Assembly: GCA_965249005.1 (NCBI GenBank)
Contig: CBDFLD010000022.1
Coordinates: 992,001 to 1,056,000 of the forward strand
DNA from: CBDFLD01 sp965249005
GTDB taxonomy: Bacteria > Acidobacteriota > UBA6911
Reading direction: 5' to 3'
DNA: 64,000 bases
The stretch's first letter is position 1. Each line of letters starts with the position of its first letter. The notes beneath the pieces are model-generated. The model did no database searches and was not told the origin of the DNA. It was given only the letters and a program-made list of their open reading frames with translations. The position numbers and the translations under genes are program-made. Positions 35,876 through 46,553 of this stretch are shown in pieces.

Positions 35876-37435
35876 TCACGGCCGCATCCCCCGGCTCTTG
35901 GGTCCGAGCTGCGTCGCCGTGATTTCCTGCGCCCGGTGCGCGAACTCGCAGAGCAATGGTCGGGTCTCGCGTGGATCGATGATCTCCTCGACCCCCATCG
36001 GTCCAAAGGCCTCGGCGGTCCGGAACGGAGAGTAGATTTGCTTGAGCCGTTCCTCGATCTCGGCTGTCTTGGCCGCAGGATCCGTGGATTCTTCGATTTC
36101 GCGGCGATAGGCGGCCATGACGCCTCCGGCGATGGGGAGAGAGCCCCAGGTTCCGGAGGGCCAGGCGTATCGGAGATTCAGACGGGCGTAGTTCCCGTGC
36201 CCAGCCCCGGCGACACCGAAGCAGCGTCTCACCAACACCGTGGCCCAGGGAACGGTGGACTGGTGCAAGGCCACGTGAGCGCGAGCGGCCTTTCTCAACG
36301 TGCCGCTGCGCTCTGCGTCAGGTCCGATCATGTACCCAGGCACGTCCACGAAGTAGACGATCGGGACGTGGAAGGTGTCGGCCATGTCGATGAAGCGGGT
36401 CATCTTTTCCGCACCCGCCACGTCCTGCGCACCGCCATCCCAGTAGGAGTCATTGCTGATCACAGCGACCGGAAAACCATCCAGCCGAGCCAGCACGGTG
36501 ACGGTCGACCGTCCGTAGTAGGGAGCAAACTCGAACATCGAATCCTTGTCGACGATGAGATCGATCAGCTTTCGGATCTTGAAAATTTTCCGCGGGTCGG
36601 CCGGAACGATGGAAAGCAAGTCCTCTTCGCGTCGGTCCGGTTTGTCTCCCGTCTCCGTCCGGGTCGGTTGACGCCAAACGTTCTGGGGCAGGTAGCTCAA
36701 AAACTGTTTTGTTTGCCGAAACGCATCTTCCTCGTCTTCGGCGAGGTTGTCGATCGCGCCGCTCTGGTAAACATGCGTCTCGTAGTTGCCCAGTTCCTCC
36801 TTGGAGATATCGATACCCAGGGCGCGCTTGACCAGCGGAGGTCCCGCTACGAAGAGCTCGCTGTTCTTGGTCATGACGCTCCAGTGAGAGATGGCGGCCA
36901 TTGCCGCGATCCATCCACCTGCGGAACCCAATACCGCGGCGACGACGGGAACCTGGCCCATGAGCTCGGAAAGTGTCGCCCAGCCCTGGTTGATTGGAAT
37001 GTAACTGCGTCCCAACTTTTCCAGTACGGCGACGCTACCGCCGACCGAGTCGAGCAGGCTGACGAGCGGAACCCTCCACTCCTTGGCAGTATCGAACAGG
37101 AAGGATCGCTTGGCCCCGCCGGAGTAATCCGCGCCGCCTCCACGAAGCGTGAAATCGTCACCCACGATACAAACGGTTCGATTGTCGAGTTGGCCGTGGC
37201 CCGTGATCGTGGCGGATGGGACATATTCTGTGATCTTCCCCTTGTTGTCATACTCGACGTTGCCGGCCAGCGTCCCGACCTCGCGAAAGGAATCAGGATC
37301 CAGAAGCCGGTCGATTCTCTCTCTCACCGTGAGCCGACCCTTGGTGTGCTGACGCGCCACCCGTTCCGGTCCGCCCATGGCCCGGGCTAGCTTCCGCCTC
37401 TGCTTCAGTTCCTCGAGTTCTTCTTCCCAGGGCAT
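35876..37435 (-). CDS. Acyl-CoA carboxylase, carboxyltransferase (beta) subunit
   Basis: A 519-residue carboxyltransferase of the propionyl/methylcrotonyl/acetyl-CoA carboxylase type. The ATG at 37435 (MPWEEELEELKQRRKLARAM) follows AAGGAGTCCAAAA and is preferred over 37504. N-terminal half: GRLTVRERIDRLLDPDSF, then GGADYSGGAKRSFLFD and a glycine-rich LGSAGGWIAAMAA oxyanion region. C-terminal half: AVISNDSYWDGGAQDVAGAEKMTRFID, PIVYFVDVPGYMIG and a glycine pair that holds acyl-CoA. It transfers CO2 from biotin to acyl-CoA and needs a biotin carboxylase/BCCP subunit, not found here. The GAQ at the catalytic turn replaces the more usual GAL. Confidence 0.9.
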   Translation of the reverse strand: MPWEEELEELKQRRKLARAMGGPERVARQHTKGRLTVRERIDRLLDPDSFREVGTLAGNVEYDNKGKITEYVPSATITGHGQLDNRTVCIVGDDFTLRGGGADYSGGAKRSFLFDTAKEWRVPLVSLLDSVGGSVAVLEKLGRSYIPINQGWATLSELMGQVPVVAAVLGSAGGWIAAMAAISHWSVMTKNSELFVAGPPLVKRALGIDISKEELGNYETHVYQSGAIDNLAEDEEDAFRQTKQFLSYLPQNVWRQPTRTETGDKPDRREEDLLSIVPADPRKIFKIRKLIDLIVDKDSMFEFAPYYGRSTVTVLARLDGFPVAVISNDSYWDGGAQDVAGAEKMTRFIDMADTFHVPIVYFVDVPGYMIGPDAERSGTLRKAARAHVALHQSTVPWATVLVRRCFGVAGAGHGNYARLNLRYAWPSGTWGSLPIAGGVMAAYRREIEESTDPAAKTAEIEERLKQIYSPFRTAEAFGPMGVEEIIDPRETRPLLCEFAHRAQEITATQLGPKSRGMRP

Positions 37436-37564
37436 TTTTGGACTCCTTCTCCTGGCTCCACCCCTTTTGCTCTCAGGAAGGGCGCGCGCCGAAGCTTGAT
37501 CCAAGCGGGTCGTCCCGAAAGCGGTCCATCTCGTGGTGGGTCTGTGTCAAGGTTAGCGACTAGC

Positions 37565-39416
37565 CCCAAAATAAGCGAGGTATGAGCTCGCTCGGAAAAT
37601 CGTTTGCCTTTTCCGAATATCTCGTGGATTTCAGCTCCTTGTGCGTAACAGGGAAAGCAAAGAGAAACACAAGAGACAAACCTTCCATTGGTTGTCTGGA
37701 TCACTTGATCTTGTTTGTCTCTGTTATGCCCTTCCTTTCGCCCGCCACTCTTGCTCCGCCGGGGGTACGGGCTCACCCGCCGGCGAGGCGCCTTCAAGTA
37801 AACCTGAGTTGCCTGATATAGTCGAACGTCGCCAAAAAGGTTTCGAGATGCTTGCTATAGGCCAATATCCTGTAAACGAGGCGACGACCGGTTCTTACAA
37901 TCTGACAGGGTATTTGCACAAAGTTCACCAGGAAGCGTTTGAACTCCATCCTCAAGATATCACGACGTACTGTCGGCGCCTGCGTCACCAGGCCATACCA
38001 GGCCTTCAGATTCCACGCCAGCGATGCGATGACCATGTAGGCCCAGTTCGATACCAGACTGTCCGAAGGCATCCTCAAGGCGTTCACTCCACTCTTGAGC
38101 TGACCGATGACGTTTTCCTGGTTGCAGCGATCGTTGGCAAAAAGGACCACTTCTCCCATCGTCATCTCCCGATCGTTGGTGATGTAGAAGAAGTACCGGA
38201 CCTCATCAAACAGCCGGTGCTCCCCCTTTTCGATCGTGAGGTTCTTCCGAACCACAACCATGCGATAGGTTTTCTTACAGTGTCCGGGACGATAGTCAAA
38301 CTCGGCGACCTGCTCGCTCTGCAGGCGGATGTTCTTGAATTCTCTCTCCTTGATTACTTGTTCTTTGACGTTTTCCGGACGGCGCCGTTCTTCGCTCTTG
38401 ACCTCATAACGAGGAGGCCGCTCGAGCGGTTTCCATTGTCTCTCCGGCAGGGCATCGGCCATCCCGACCAGGTTCGGCTTGGCGTCATAACCAAAGACAA
38501 AACCAACCCGCTCGTCCCAGCGATCGAAGTTTCTCGTCAGCGAGAAATCCGTGTCGCCCCGAAGCCAGACCTTCGTAAACACCGACGACACCAGATCGAT
38601 TGCCCGGTCCATCCACTCGGCCGCTCCGTCGGAAGAGGGACGGTTGCCCGGCCGATTCATCAGATAGAGGACCTCATTCGTATTGGCCAAGGTCACGATC
38701 AACGGTGCATAACCCCAGATCCCGTTGTAGGCAATGTCCATTCCTTCCTTGCATTCCCCCAAGGTTCCGGCGACGGTCCCGTCCACGTCGATGATGGCCT
38801 CCTTCCGGAAGGAAGCATCCTGCAACTTCCACACCTTGGTTCGGGTTTCATTGATGGTTTCCTGAAGTCCGAAGATCCAATCCTCATCGAAACGACGGAG
38901 GAAATCTCCAGCCGTCGTGGGATCCGGAATCCTCTCGGCTCCCAGTCCGTTCATGTAGGTCTCATCCTGGCGCAACCGCTCGATATCTTCGAGACAGGTT
39001 CCACCCGACAAGACGTTGTATGCGATGTTCAGTACATGATCGGATTCCCAGTAAGGAAAGTGGTACTTGAGCAAAACGATGTTTCTGTTGATATCTTTGT
39101 CCAATCCAAGCTTACACACGAGCTTGTGAATGGCTCCGATACCACCAGATCCGATGGCGCGCGTTCTCTCGGCGATCTCGTAGTAGGTGTTGGAGTCCTT
39201 GAACATAGGATCGGACCGGTCCTCAAACTGATTTCTTTCCAACCGGCGTGTAAGATTTTGCTTGTCTCGGAGGAGGATTCTGTGGTTTCTTTTATTCACC
39301 TGGAATGTGCTCCTTTCGGGATGTCTTGTAAATATATCAAACGCATTTTATCCCGTAACGGCGCACGTTCCAGGGCTTTTCTTCCTCCTCATGCAAAAAA
39401 TCACGCTGGACTAAGG
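37565..39416 (-). mobile_element. IS1380-type element, full copy 3 (reverse)
   Basis: 1852 bp, nearly identical to copy 1. Its transposase runs from GTG at 39299 to 37794 and is intact. The flanks do not match: reading along the element, ACTAGG on the left and GCTAGT on the right, with only the CTAG core shared. The left side abuts a broken kinase gene and the right side abuts sequence upstream of the carboxyltransferase, so the junction was made by recombination between two element copies. Confidence 0.92.
37794..39299 (-). CDS. IS1380-family transposase (copy 3)
   Basis: A 501-residue intact copy of the transposase described at 11932, with the same GTG start, ribosome binding site and Asp171, Asp249 and Glu395 residues. 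One silent-looking base difference from copies 1 and 4 near 38709 confirms it is a separate copy and not an assembly duplicate. Confidence 0.92.
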   Translation of the reverse strand: MNKRNHRILLRDKQNLTRRLERNQFEDRSDPMFKDSNTYYEIAERTRAIGSGGIGAIHKLVCKLGLDKDINRNIVLLKYHFPYWESDHVLNIAYNVLSGGTCLEDIERLRQDETYMNGLGAERIPDPTTAGDFLRRFDEDWIFGLQETINETRTKVWKLQDASFRKEAIIDVDGTVAGTLGECKEGMDIAYNGIWGYAPLIVTLANTNEVLYLMNRPGNRPSSDGAAEWMDRAIDLVSSVFTKVWLRGDTDFSLTRNFDRWDERVGFVFGYDAKPNLVGMADALPERQWKPLERPPRYEVKSEERRRPENVKEQVIKEREFKNIRLQSEQVAEFDYRPGHCKKTYRMVVVRKNLTIEKGEHRLFDEVRYFFYITNDREMTMGEVVLFANDRCNQENVIGQLKSGVNALRMPSDSLVSNWAYMVIASLAWNLKAWYGLVTQAPTVRRDILRMEFKRFLVNFVQIPCQIVRTGRRLVYRILAYSKHLETFLATFDYIRQLRFT

Positions 39417-40657
39417 CCTAGTAGGACGGCACGAACTTCGAGCTCCTCGGCCAGGGTCTGGGCATCCGTGTCCTTTCCCTTGTAACGCCTTACCGTCGAC
39501 CAGGAAGTGACCTTCTGCAGACTGGGCAACTGGGAAAGTCGGTTGATGATCCCTTGAGCAATCCCATCACTCAGGTACTCCATCTCTGCATCACCGCTCC
39601 GATTCTCCAGGAGAACAGCAACAGAATCGAAAACCTCATCTTGCACGACTGAAGACGGCCAGAACCACACAAGAGCGGCGGCAACAATCAAGACAACGGC
39701 AGCTGTCGCTGCTGTCCAAATAGACACTCGACTCTTCTGCGGAGTCGGCGAATCAGCAGCTACACTCGCTGCTGATTTACCGGAGTCCGTATCCCGCTTC
39801 AATCGTTTCAGATCGGCGAGCAAGTCCTTGGCAGATTGATGGCGTACTTCCTTATCCTTCTCCAGCGCCTTGTTTATGATGTGTTCCAACCCATCCGGCA
39901 AGTCTGGATTCAACCGAACCGGCGATGCTGGATCCTTGGCGAGAATCTCGTTAAATACCACCGCAGTCGTTGTCCCAGAGAAAGGCTGCTTCCCCGTGGC
40001 CATTTCGTACAGGACCACCCCGAGGGAAAACAGATCCGTCGATGGACCTAGTTCTTCTCCCCTAGCCTGCTCCGGTGACATGTAGGCGACAGTCCCCATC
40101 GCGGTGCCCGGAGTGGTCAACTGATCGTCTGGTGCTTGTGCCGTCGGCATCGCAGAACCAGCTTCTGTGGGTGATTCCGTGAGTTTCGCCAGTCCAAAGT
40201 CCAGGACCTTTGCATGACCGCGCTTCGTGATGAAAATGTTGGCCGGTTTGATATCTCGGTGAACGATGCCTTCAGAATGAGCCGCGTCCAGTGAGTCTGC
40301 TATTTGAATCCCAAGATCCAATAACTGATCGACTTCTATTGGTCCCTCGCTGATTCGGTGCTTCAGGGTCTGGCCTTCGAGCATCTCCATGACAATGAAC
40401 GGTTGGCCTTCCTGTTCTCCGACGTCGTAGATAGTGCAAATATTTGGATGATTGAGGGCGGAAGCAGCCTTGGCCTCACGTTGGAACCGCTCCAACGCTT
40501 GATGGTCCTGCGCAAGGGTCTCGGGGAGAAACTTCAAAGCTACGTGCCGACCCAGGCGGCTGTCTTCCGCCTTGTAAACGACACCCATGCCACCACCGCC
40601 AAGCTTATCGAGGATCTTGTAATGCGAAACGGTTGTGCCGATCATGTCAGTGCGCAT
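39417..40657 (-). pseudogene. Serine/threonine protein kinase, 3'-truncated
   Basis: The N-terminal 413 residues of a Hanks-type kinase: glycine loop LGGGGMGVVYKA, Lys in VALKFLPE, catalytic HRDIKPANI, DFGLAK, then the C-lobe SLGVVLYEMATGKQPFSG. A transmembrane helix (IWTAATAAVVLIVAAALVWFW) and the start of a TolB-like extracytoplasmic domain (VFDSVAVLLENRSGDAEMEYLSDGIAQGIINRLSQL) follow. The frame is cut at the IS1380 copy 3 boundary after RAVLLG; the other side of the element does not continue it, so the C-terminal part has been lost. It starts 13 bases behind the TPR end of another broken kinase gene. The kinase domain itself is complete and could still be made. Confidence 0.9.
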
Positions 40658-41529
40658 AGAGGCGACTCGCTCATGTTTGGGTCGGGAAGTTCATTCGTCG
40701 TAGCAAGTGCTGGAAGCGAGGGTCGTCGCGGTGGGGGTCCCAGAGTGGAACGTGGCCAAGCTCTGTAAGAAGACCATCCTTTTCCTCATAAGCCCTATTG
40801 AGCCATTCAAAGGTTTCATCCATCTGACCAAGTGAGGAAGTAACCATTGCAATATGATATGCAGGGAAATATTGCTTCCTCCTTTGCTCCTTTAACTCGT
40901 CCAAGATTTGCAGTGCCTTCTCTTTTCTTCCCATCAACGCATAGCCAGCACCAAGCCATGTTTTGTTTATCGGGTCATCCTTGTTTAGGTTCAAGCCGCG
41001 CTGCGACGCTCCAACAGCGGCATCGTATTCACCTTTGCCAAGCCAGGCCCCCGCTAGGTACCAGTAGATCGGCAAGTAGTTGGGATCCAGATCAATTGTC
41101 TTGCGGCACTGCTCGATTGCAGCGTCATACTTCCGCGAGTGGTACAAAACGTGGGCCAGCGCTCTGTTTGCTTCAATCGAAACAGGGTCAAGCTTGAGGG
41201 CTTGCTCGGCTTCGGCCATGGCATCGTCGAATCTACTCAGATAAACAAGAAGATGCAGATACATCGTACGAAGTGAAGCGTCAGTGGGGCTGAGGCTAAT
41301 GGCTTCCTTAAACTCGCTCTCAGCACTTTTCCAGTCCCATTCGTAGTAGTGCAGGACTAAACCTAAACACCGGTGAGCTTCTGCTATGGCGTCATCAAGA
41401 TTCAGAGCTTTTCGTGCTTCCTCGCTAGCTTTTGGCATCACTTCCCGTGGTTGTTCCCAACCTAGAGCCCCAAGCAGCATGTAAGAAAGTCCCAAACCGG
41501 CGTGAGCAAGCGCATAGGTGTCATCTAGT

Positions 41530-43381
41530 CCTTAGTCCAGCGTGATTTTTTGCATGAGGAGGAAGAAAAGCCCTGGAACGTGCGCCGTTACGGGATAAAA
41601 TGCGTTTGATATACTTACAAGACATCCCGAAAGGAGCACATTCCAGGTGAATAAAAGAAACCACAGAATCCTCCTCCGAGACAAGCAAAATCTTACACGC
41701 CGGTTGGAAAGAAATCAGTTTGAGGACCGGTCCGATCCTATGTTCAAGGACTCCAACACCTACTACGAGATCGCCGAGAGAACGCGCGCCATCGGATCTG
41801 GTGGTATCGGAGCCATTCACAAGCTCGTGTGTAAGCTTGGATTGGACAAAGATATCAACAGAAACATCGTTTTGCTCAAGTACCACTTTCCTTACTGGGA
41901 ATCCGATCATGTACTGAACATCGCATACAACGTCTTGTCGGGTGGAACCTGTCTCGAAGATATCGAGCGGTTGCGCCAGGATGAGACCTACATGAACGGA
42001 CTGGGAGCCGAGAGGATTCCGGATCCCACGACGGCTGGAGATTTCCTCCGTCGTTTCGATGAGGATTGGATCTTCGGACTTCAGGAAACCATCAATGAAA
42101 CCCGAACCAAGGTGTGGAAGTTGCAGGATGCTTCCTTCCGGAAGGAGGCCATCATCGACGTGGACGGGACCGTCGCCGGAACCTTGGGGGAATGCAAGGA
42201 AGGAATGGACATTGCCTACAACGGGATCTGGGGTTACGCACCGTTGATCGTGACCTTGGCCAATACGAATGAGGTCCTCTATCTGATGAATCGGCCGGGC
42301 AACCGTCCCTCTTCCGACGGAGCGGCCGAGTGGATGGACCGGGCAATCGATCTGGTGTCGTCGGTGTTTACGAAGGTCTGGCTTCGGGGCGACACGGATT
42401 TCTCGCTGACGAGAAACTTCGATCGCTGGGACGAGCGGGTTGGTTTTGTCTTTGGTTATGACGCCAAGCCGAACCTGGTCGGGATGGCCGATGCCCTGCC
42501 GGAGAGACAATGGAAACCGCTCGAGCGGCCTCCTCGTTATGAGGTCAAGAGCGAAGAACGGCGCCGTCCGGAAAACGTCAAAGAACAAGTAATCAAGGAG
42601 AGAGAATTCAAGAACATCCGCCTGCAGAGCGAGCAGGTCGCCGAGTTTGACTATCGTCCCGGACACTGTAAGAAAACCTATCGCATGGTTGTGGTTCGGA
42701 AGAACCTCACGATCGAAAAGGGGGAGCACCGGCTGTTTGATGAGGTCCGGTACTTCTTCTACATCACCAACGATCGGGAGATGACGATGGGAGAAGTGGT
42801 CCTTTTTGCCAACGATCGCTGCAACCAGGAAAACGTCATCGGTCAGCTCAAGAGTGGAGTGAACGCCTTGAGGATGCCTTCGGACAGTCTGGTATCGAAC
42901 TGGGCCTACATGGTCATCGCATCGCTGGCGTGGAATCTGAAGGCCTGGTATGGCCTGGTGACGCAGGCGCCGACAGTACGTCGTGATATCTTGAGGATGG
43001 AGTTCAAACGCTTCCTGGTGAACTTTGTGCAAATACCCTGTCAGATTGTAAGAACCGGTCGTCGCCTCGTTTACAGGATATTGGCCTATAGCAAGCATCT
43101 CGAAACCTTTTTGGCGACGTTCGACTATATCAGGCAACTCAGGTTTACTTGAAGGCGCCTCGCCGGCGGGTGAGCCCGTACCCCCGGCGGAGCAAGAGTG
43201 GCGGGCGAAAGGAAGGGCATAACAGAGACAAACAAGATCAAGTGATCCAGACAACCAATGGAAGGTTTGTCTCTTGTGTTTCTCTTTGCTTTCCCTGTTA
43301 CGCACAAGGAGCTGAAATCCACGAGATATTCGGAAAAGGCAAACGATTTTCCGAGCGAGCTCATACCTCGCTTATTTTGGG
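41530..43381 (+). mobile_element. IS1380-type element, full copy 4
   Basis: The element is 1852 bp, flanked by perfect 6-bp repeats TCTAGT (41524-41529 and 43382-43387). It lies inside the TPR/kinase gene above, in the opposite direction. Confidence 0.95.
41647..43152 (+). CDS. IS1380-family transposase (copy 4)
   Basis: A 501-residue intact transposase identical to that of copy 1 in its readable sequence (see the entry at 11932 for motifs). A single base change upstream of the start (near 41612) separates this copy from copy 1. Confidence 0.93.
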   Translation: MNKRNHRILLRDKQNLTRRLERNQFEDRSDPMFKDSNTYYEIAERTRAIGSGGIGAIHKLVCKLGLDKDINRNIVLLKYHFPYWESDHVLNIAYNVLSGGTCLEDIERLRQDETYMNGLGAERIPDPTTAGDFLRRFDEDWIFGLQETINETRTKVWKLQDASFRKEAIIDVDGTVAGTLGECKEGMDIAYNGIWGYAPLIVTLANTNEVLYLMNRPGNRPSSDGAAEWMDRAIDLVSSVFTKVWLRGDTDFSLTRNFDRWDERVGFVFGYDAKPNLVGMADALPERQWKPLERPPRYEVKSEERRRPENVKEQVIKEREFKNIRLQSEQVAEFDYRPGHCKKTYRMVVVRKNLTIEKGEHRLFDEVRYFFYITNDREMTMGEVVLFANDRCNQENVIGQLKSGVNALRMPSDSLVSNWAYMVIASLAWNLKAWYGLVTQAPTVRRDILRMEFKRFLVNFVQIPCQIVRTGRRLVYRILAYSKHLETFLATFDYIRQLRFT

Positions 43382-44179
43382 TCTAGTACTAAAGCCTGCT
43401 CGAAGCACTCGATACTCTTGTCCATTCCGTCGCGGGTGAACTTGTAAAGATGATGCTGGCCCCTGAGATATAGATTGTAGGCATCGACGTTCTCGGTGTG
43501 GCGTTTGGTCACCATACGTTCTTCATGCCCCATGAGCCGAATCCTTAGTGCATCTACGATCTTCAGGGTAATGTCATCTTGGATATCGAAGACATCCTCC
43601 ATCTCGCGATCGTACCGTTCGGACCACAGATGGTATCCGTCAGCCACGTTGATCAGCTGAGCGGTGATGCGGAGCCGGTTGCCGGCCTTGCGTAGGCTCC
43701 CCTCCAACACAGTCTTCACGTCCAGCTTCCGACCAATTTCCCTTACGTCCAGTCCCTTGTCTTTGAATGAGAAAGCAGAGGTCCGAGACACGACCCGCAG
43801 GTTTTCTAGTTTCGTCAAGGCATTGATAAGCTCTTCCGCCAACCCGTCGCAAAAGTACTCCTCTTCTTTGTCACGACTCATGTCCACGAAGGGAAGAACG
43901 GCAATGGAGGATTCTTCGTTTGTTTCTGTACCAGGAGCGACCGTTACGCCACCGGAATCCAACTCACGCTTCAGACGCCGTAAGTCCGCATTCAGGCCCC
44001 TGGCCGTTTGATACCGCTCATCCGGAGATTTCGCCAACAGTTTATCAACGATGCGCCCAACTTGGTCGGGTGAATTCCGAACGTAGCGAGCTATTGGATC
44101 CGGGTGCTTGCTGATAATGGAGGCCAGAGTATCGGGGACAGAACTACCCGAGAACGGATGACGTCCGGTGGTCATTTCA

Positions 44180-45270
44180 TCCCGGATTTCCAATTTGAAT
44201 GAAATATATCAACCTTTCAGGCGCCTTCAGCATCCCTATTTATAAGCGTCGGAGAATGATAAGGACACATTGGAGGGCAACACCCGATGGGTGAAAAAGA
44301 ACGAAAGGGGTTTCAACTCAGCTTTAACGGATTACTCAAAGTTGATTTTCAGGGATCGCGAGTCACCTCCGAGGGTGGCCTGATTCTGGTCCGCGAGTTG
44401 GACGAACGGCTGGGGATGGGACGACTCATAGACGAGCATCTCAACGACACGCGGCAAGGCTTGAACAAACAGTTCCCGCTCGTCGATCTGCTGCGGCAAT
44501 CGGTCTATAGTCGCCTGGCAGGCTACGAAGACCTTAACGATGCCGCGCGGGTCTCAGTTGATCCGACCTTTCGCTTGATCGGCTCGAAGAAAAACTGGGA
44601 TCGCGGTGCGGCGCTGACCTCGACGTTACACTGGTTCGAGACGGAGCTGCTGACGCGAGAAGAGAATCTGATCGGGCTGATGGCTCTGAACCGAGAGACA
44701 CTCGCACAGGCCGAGGCTCTGGACAAGTCTGATCGCGTAGTGTTGGATATGGACTCAAGCGAGAGTCCGGTGCATGGTCAGCAGGAAGGCAGCGCCTACA
44801 ATGGCCACTTCGAGTCCGTGTGTTACCATCCGCTGTTTCTGTTCAATAGTCACGGGGACTGTCTGGCGGCCAAGCTGCGGCCGGGTAACGTGCATAGCGC
44901 CGAGGACTGGGACGAGCTTCTGTTGCCGGAGATCGATTTTCAACAGGAGCAAGGCAAAGAGATCGTCTTTCGAGCAGACGCCGCCTTCGCCAAGCCAGAG
45001 GTTTACGAGACCCTGGAAGAGCGCGGCGTTCAGTATGCCATACGCATCCCGTCCAACAAGAGCCTGGAGTGGGAGATTGCCGACATCCTGTTTCGTCCTC
45101 CAGGTCGGCCCAGCCGCAAGCCACTGGTGCGCTACAAGAGCTTCCGCTATCAGGCCGAAAGCTGGTCGAGGCCGCGACGGATCGTCGCCAAGGTCGAGCA
45201 TCACCAGGGCGAGTTGTTCCCGCGGGTCGGGTTCATTGTCACGAACATGAGCTTGCCGAGCCGCTCGGTG
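44180..45270 (+). mobile_element. Second IS1380-group element, 3'-truncated
   Basis: The left end lies near 44180, where it replaces the 5' part of the kinase gene. The right end is missing: the sequence passes into a D-amino-acid-oxidase-like gene at 45266-45271 within a shared GGTGG, indicating a microhomology deletion. Confidence 0.7.
44287..45270 (+). pseudogene. IS1380-group transposase, C-terminally truncated
   Basis: About 328 residues remain of a transposase unrelated in detail to the 1852-bp element. GFQLSFNGLLKVDFQGSRVTSEGGLILVREL is the characteristic N-terminus of the IS1380 group. Catalytic Asp in VVLDMDSSESPV and Asp in VFRADAAFAKPEVYE are present, and the frame fails just after GFIVTNMSLPSRSV, shortly before the expected Glu region (FYNKRG...EQ). 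The start ATG at 44287 follows GGAGGGCAACACCCG. The open frame continues 18 codons into foreign sequence. Confidence 0.85.
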
Positions 45271-46502
45271 GAGTCATCGGCCTGGCGTGTGCATACGAGT
45301 TGCGCCGCCGAGGGATGGAAGTAACGATTCTCGAAAAAGGAAAACCAGGAGCGGCCTGCTCCTCTGGCAACGCGGGGTGGATCGTGCCGTCGCTTTCCGG
45401 TCCCCTCCCAACTCCCGACCTGAAGCTCGGCGCCCTGAGCTGGCTGTTCCGGCGCGACAGTCCTCTGTACATCAAGCCTTCGGCCCTCCTCGGATTATCC
45501 AGCTGGCTCTGGCAATTCTGGCAACATTGTAATCGGACGGATTTTGAAGCCGGCCTGGAGGCCATATCCCAGCTGAACCGTGAAACCATGGATCTCTATG
45601 ATGGCTTCCGGGAAGACGGGGTGCAGTTTGAAATGCACCGTGCAGGGCTCCTGTTCGTGTTCCTGAAAGAATCGAACCTGGAGCACACCCTCGAGGAACT
45701 GCAACGACTGCACGGGTATGGTTACGAAAGACCTGAGCCATTGAGCGTCGGGGAATTGGCGGCCATGGAGCCCGCGCTCTCGGATAAAGTACGAGGAGGC
45801 TTCTTCGTCGACAGGGAGCGGCACGTCCGTCCCGAATCTCTCAGTGCCGGTCTGGTTCAGAAGCTGGGCGAGATTGGAGTCGAAATACGGTCGCCGGTTA
45901 TGGTCCATGGGGGCGTGTGGAAAAACCGCACACTCCGGGCACTGGTTACCAGCGCGGGAAGGATTGAAGCGGATCAATTCCTCATAGCGGCGGGCGCATG
46001 GTCCGGAAAGATCTCCGCCGCGCTCGGCTATCGCCTCCCCATGGAGGCTGGCAAAGGTTACAGCGTTACGGTGGACCTGCCCAAGATCAAGGTTCACCAT
46101 CCGCTCTATTTGTCTGAGGCCAAGGCCGCCGTGACCCCTTTTGTTGGAACTCATCGAATCGCAGGAACGCTGGAGCTCTCAGGTGTGAACGAAAACCTCG
46201 ATCATCGAAGGGTCGCCAGCCTGCTGGCTGCTACCGCGGAGTTCGTACCCGAGGCGAGGCTCGGGCGGGGAAGCTCCAGCTGGGTGGGGATGCGCCCGGT
46301 GACCCCGGACGGACTGCCGGTTCTGGGCGCTATGGGAAGGTCCGACAACTTGTTTGTCGCCGCCGGACACGCGCTCCTGGGGGTGACGATGGCACCCGCC
46401 ACCTCCGTCGCCATTGCGGATGTGATGACCAACGGCAAGGCCCGCCCTGATCTGAAGCCTTTCGACCCCATGCGGTTTCAAGAAAGGGGTTTCGGATCGT
46501 AG
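45271..46502 (+). pseudogene. D-amino-acid dehydrogenase/glycine-oxidase-like flavoprotein, N-terminus lost
   Basis: About 410 residues. The remnant begins inside the FAD motif (GGVIGLACAYELRRRGMEVTILEKG), so the first 8-12 residues and the start are gone. It then continues through the DadA-like CSSGNAGWIVPSLSGPLP, FLIAAGAWSGKISAALGYRLPMEAGKGYSV and the C-terminal RPVTPDGLPVLGAMGRSDNLFVAAGHALLGVTMAP. It is open to the stop at 46502. It probably oxidised D-amino acids, passing electrons to quinone. No ribosome binding site or start can be assigned, and the apparent ORF (from 45069) is a chimera with the IS. It is the third DAO-type gene in the window. Confidence 0.88.
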
Positions 46503-46553
46503 TAACTATTGATCAAACTGAATATAACTTGGTTTGTCCGATCAAGCAGGGCT

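Larger units (their letters stand above)
40671..44180 (-). pseudogene. Serine/threonine kinase with TolB-like and TPR domains, interrupted and 5'-truncated
   Basis: The coding pieces are 43388-44180 (kinase C-lobe from EMTTGRHPFSG, then the TolB/adenylate-cyclase-associated ESSIAVLPFVDMSRDKEEEYFCDGLAEELINAL) and 40671-41529 (TPR repeats such as AEAHRCLGLVLHYYEWDWKSAESEFKEAI). Removing IS1380 copy 4 and one TCTAGT restores a perfect frame across FEQALVLDDTYALAHAGLG. The 5' part is missing because another IS1380-group element abuts it near 44180, so the ATP-binding lobe is gone. Such proteins sense or relay signals across the membrane in Acidobacteriota. It is non-functional as it stands. Confidence 0.88.

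Noticed and set aside
45069..46502. A 477-codon ORF joining IS sequence to the DAO-like gene
   Set aside because: The first 65 or so codons are out of frame with the transposase and meaningless; the real coding part starts near 45271.
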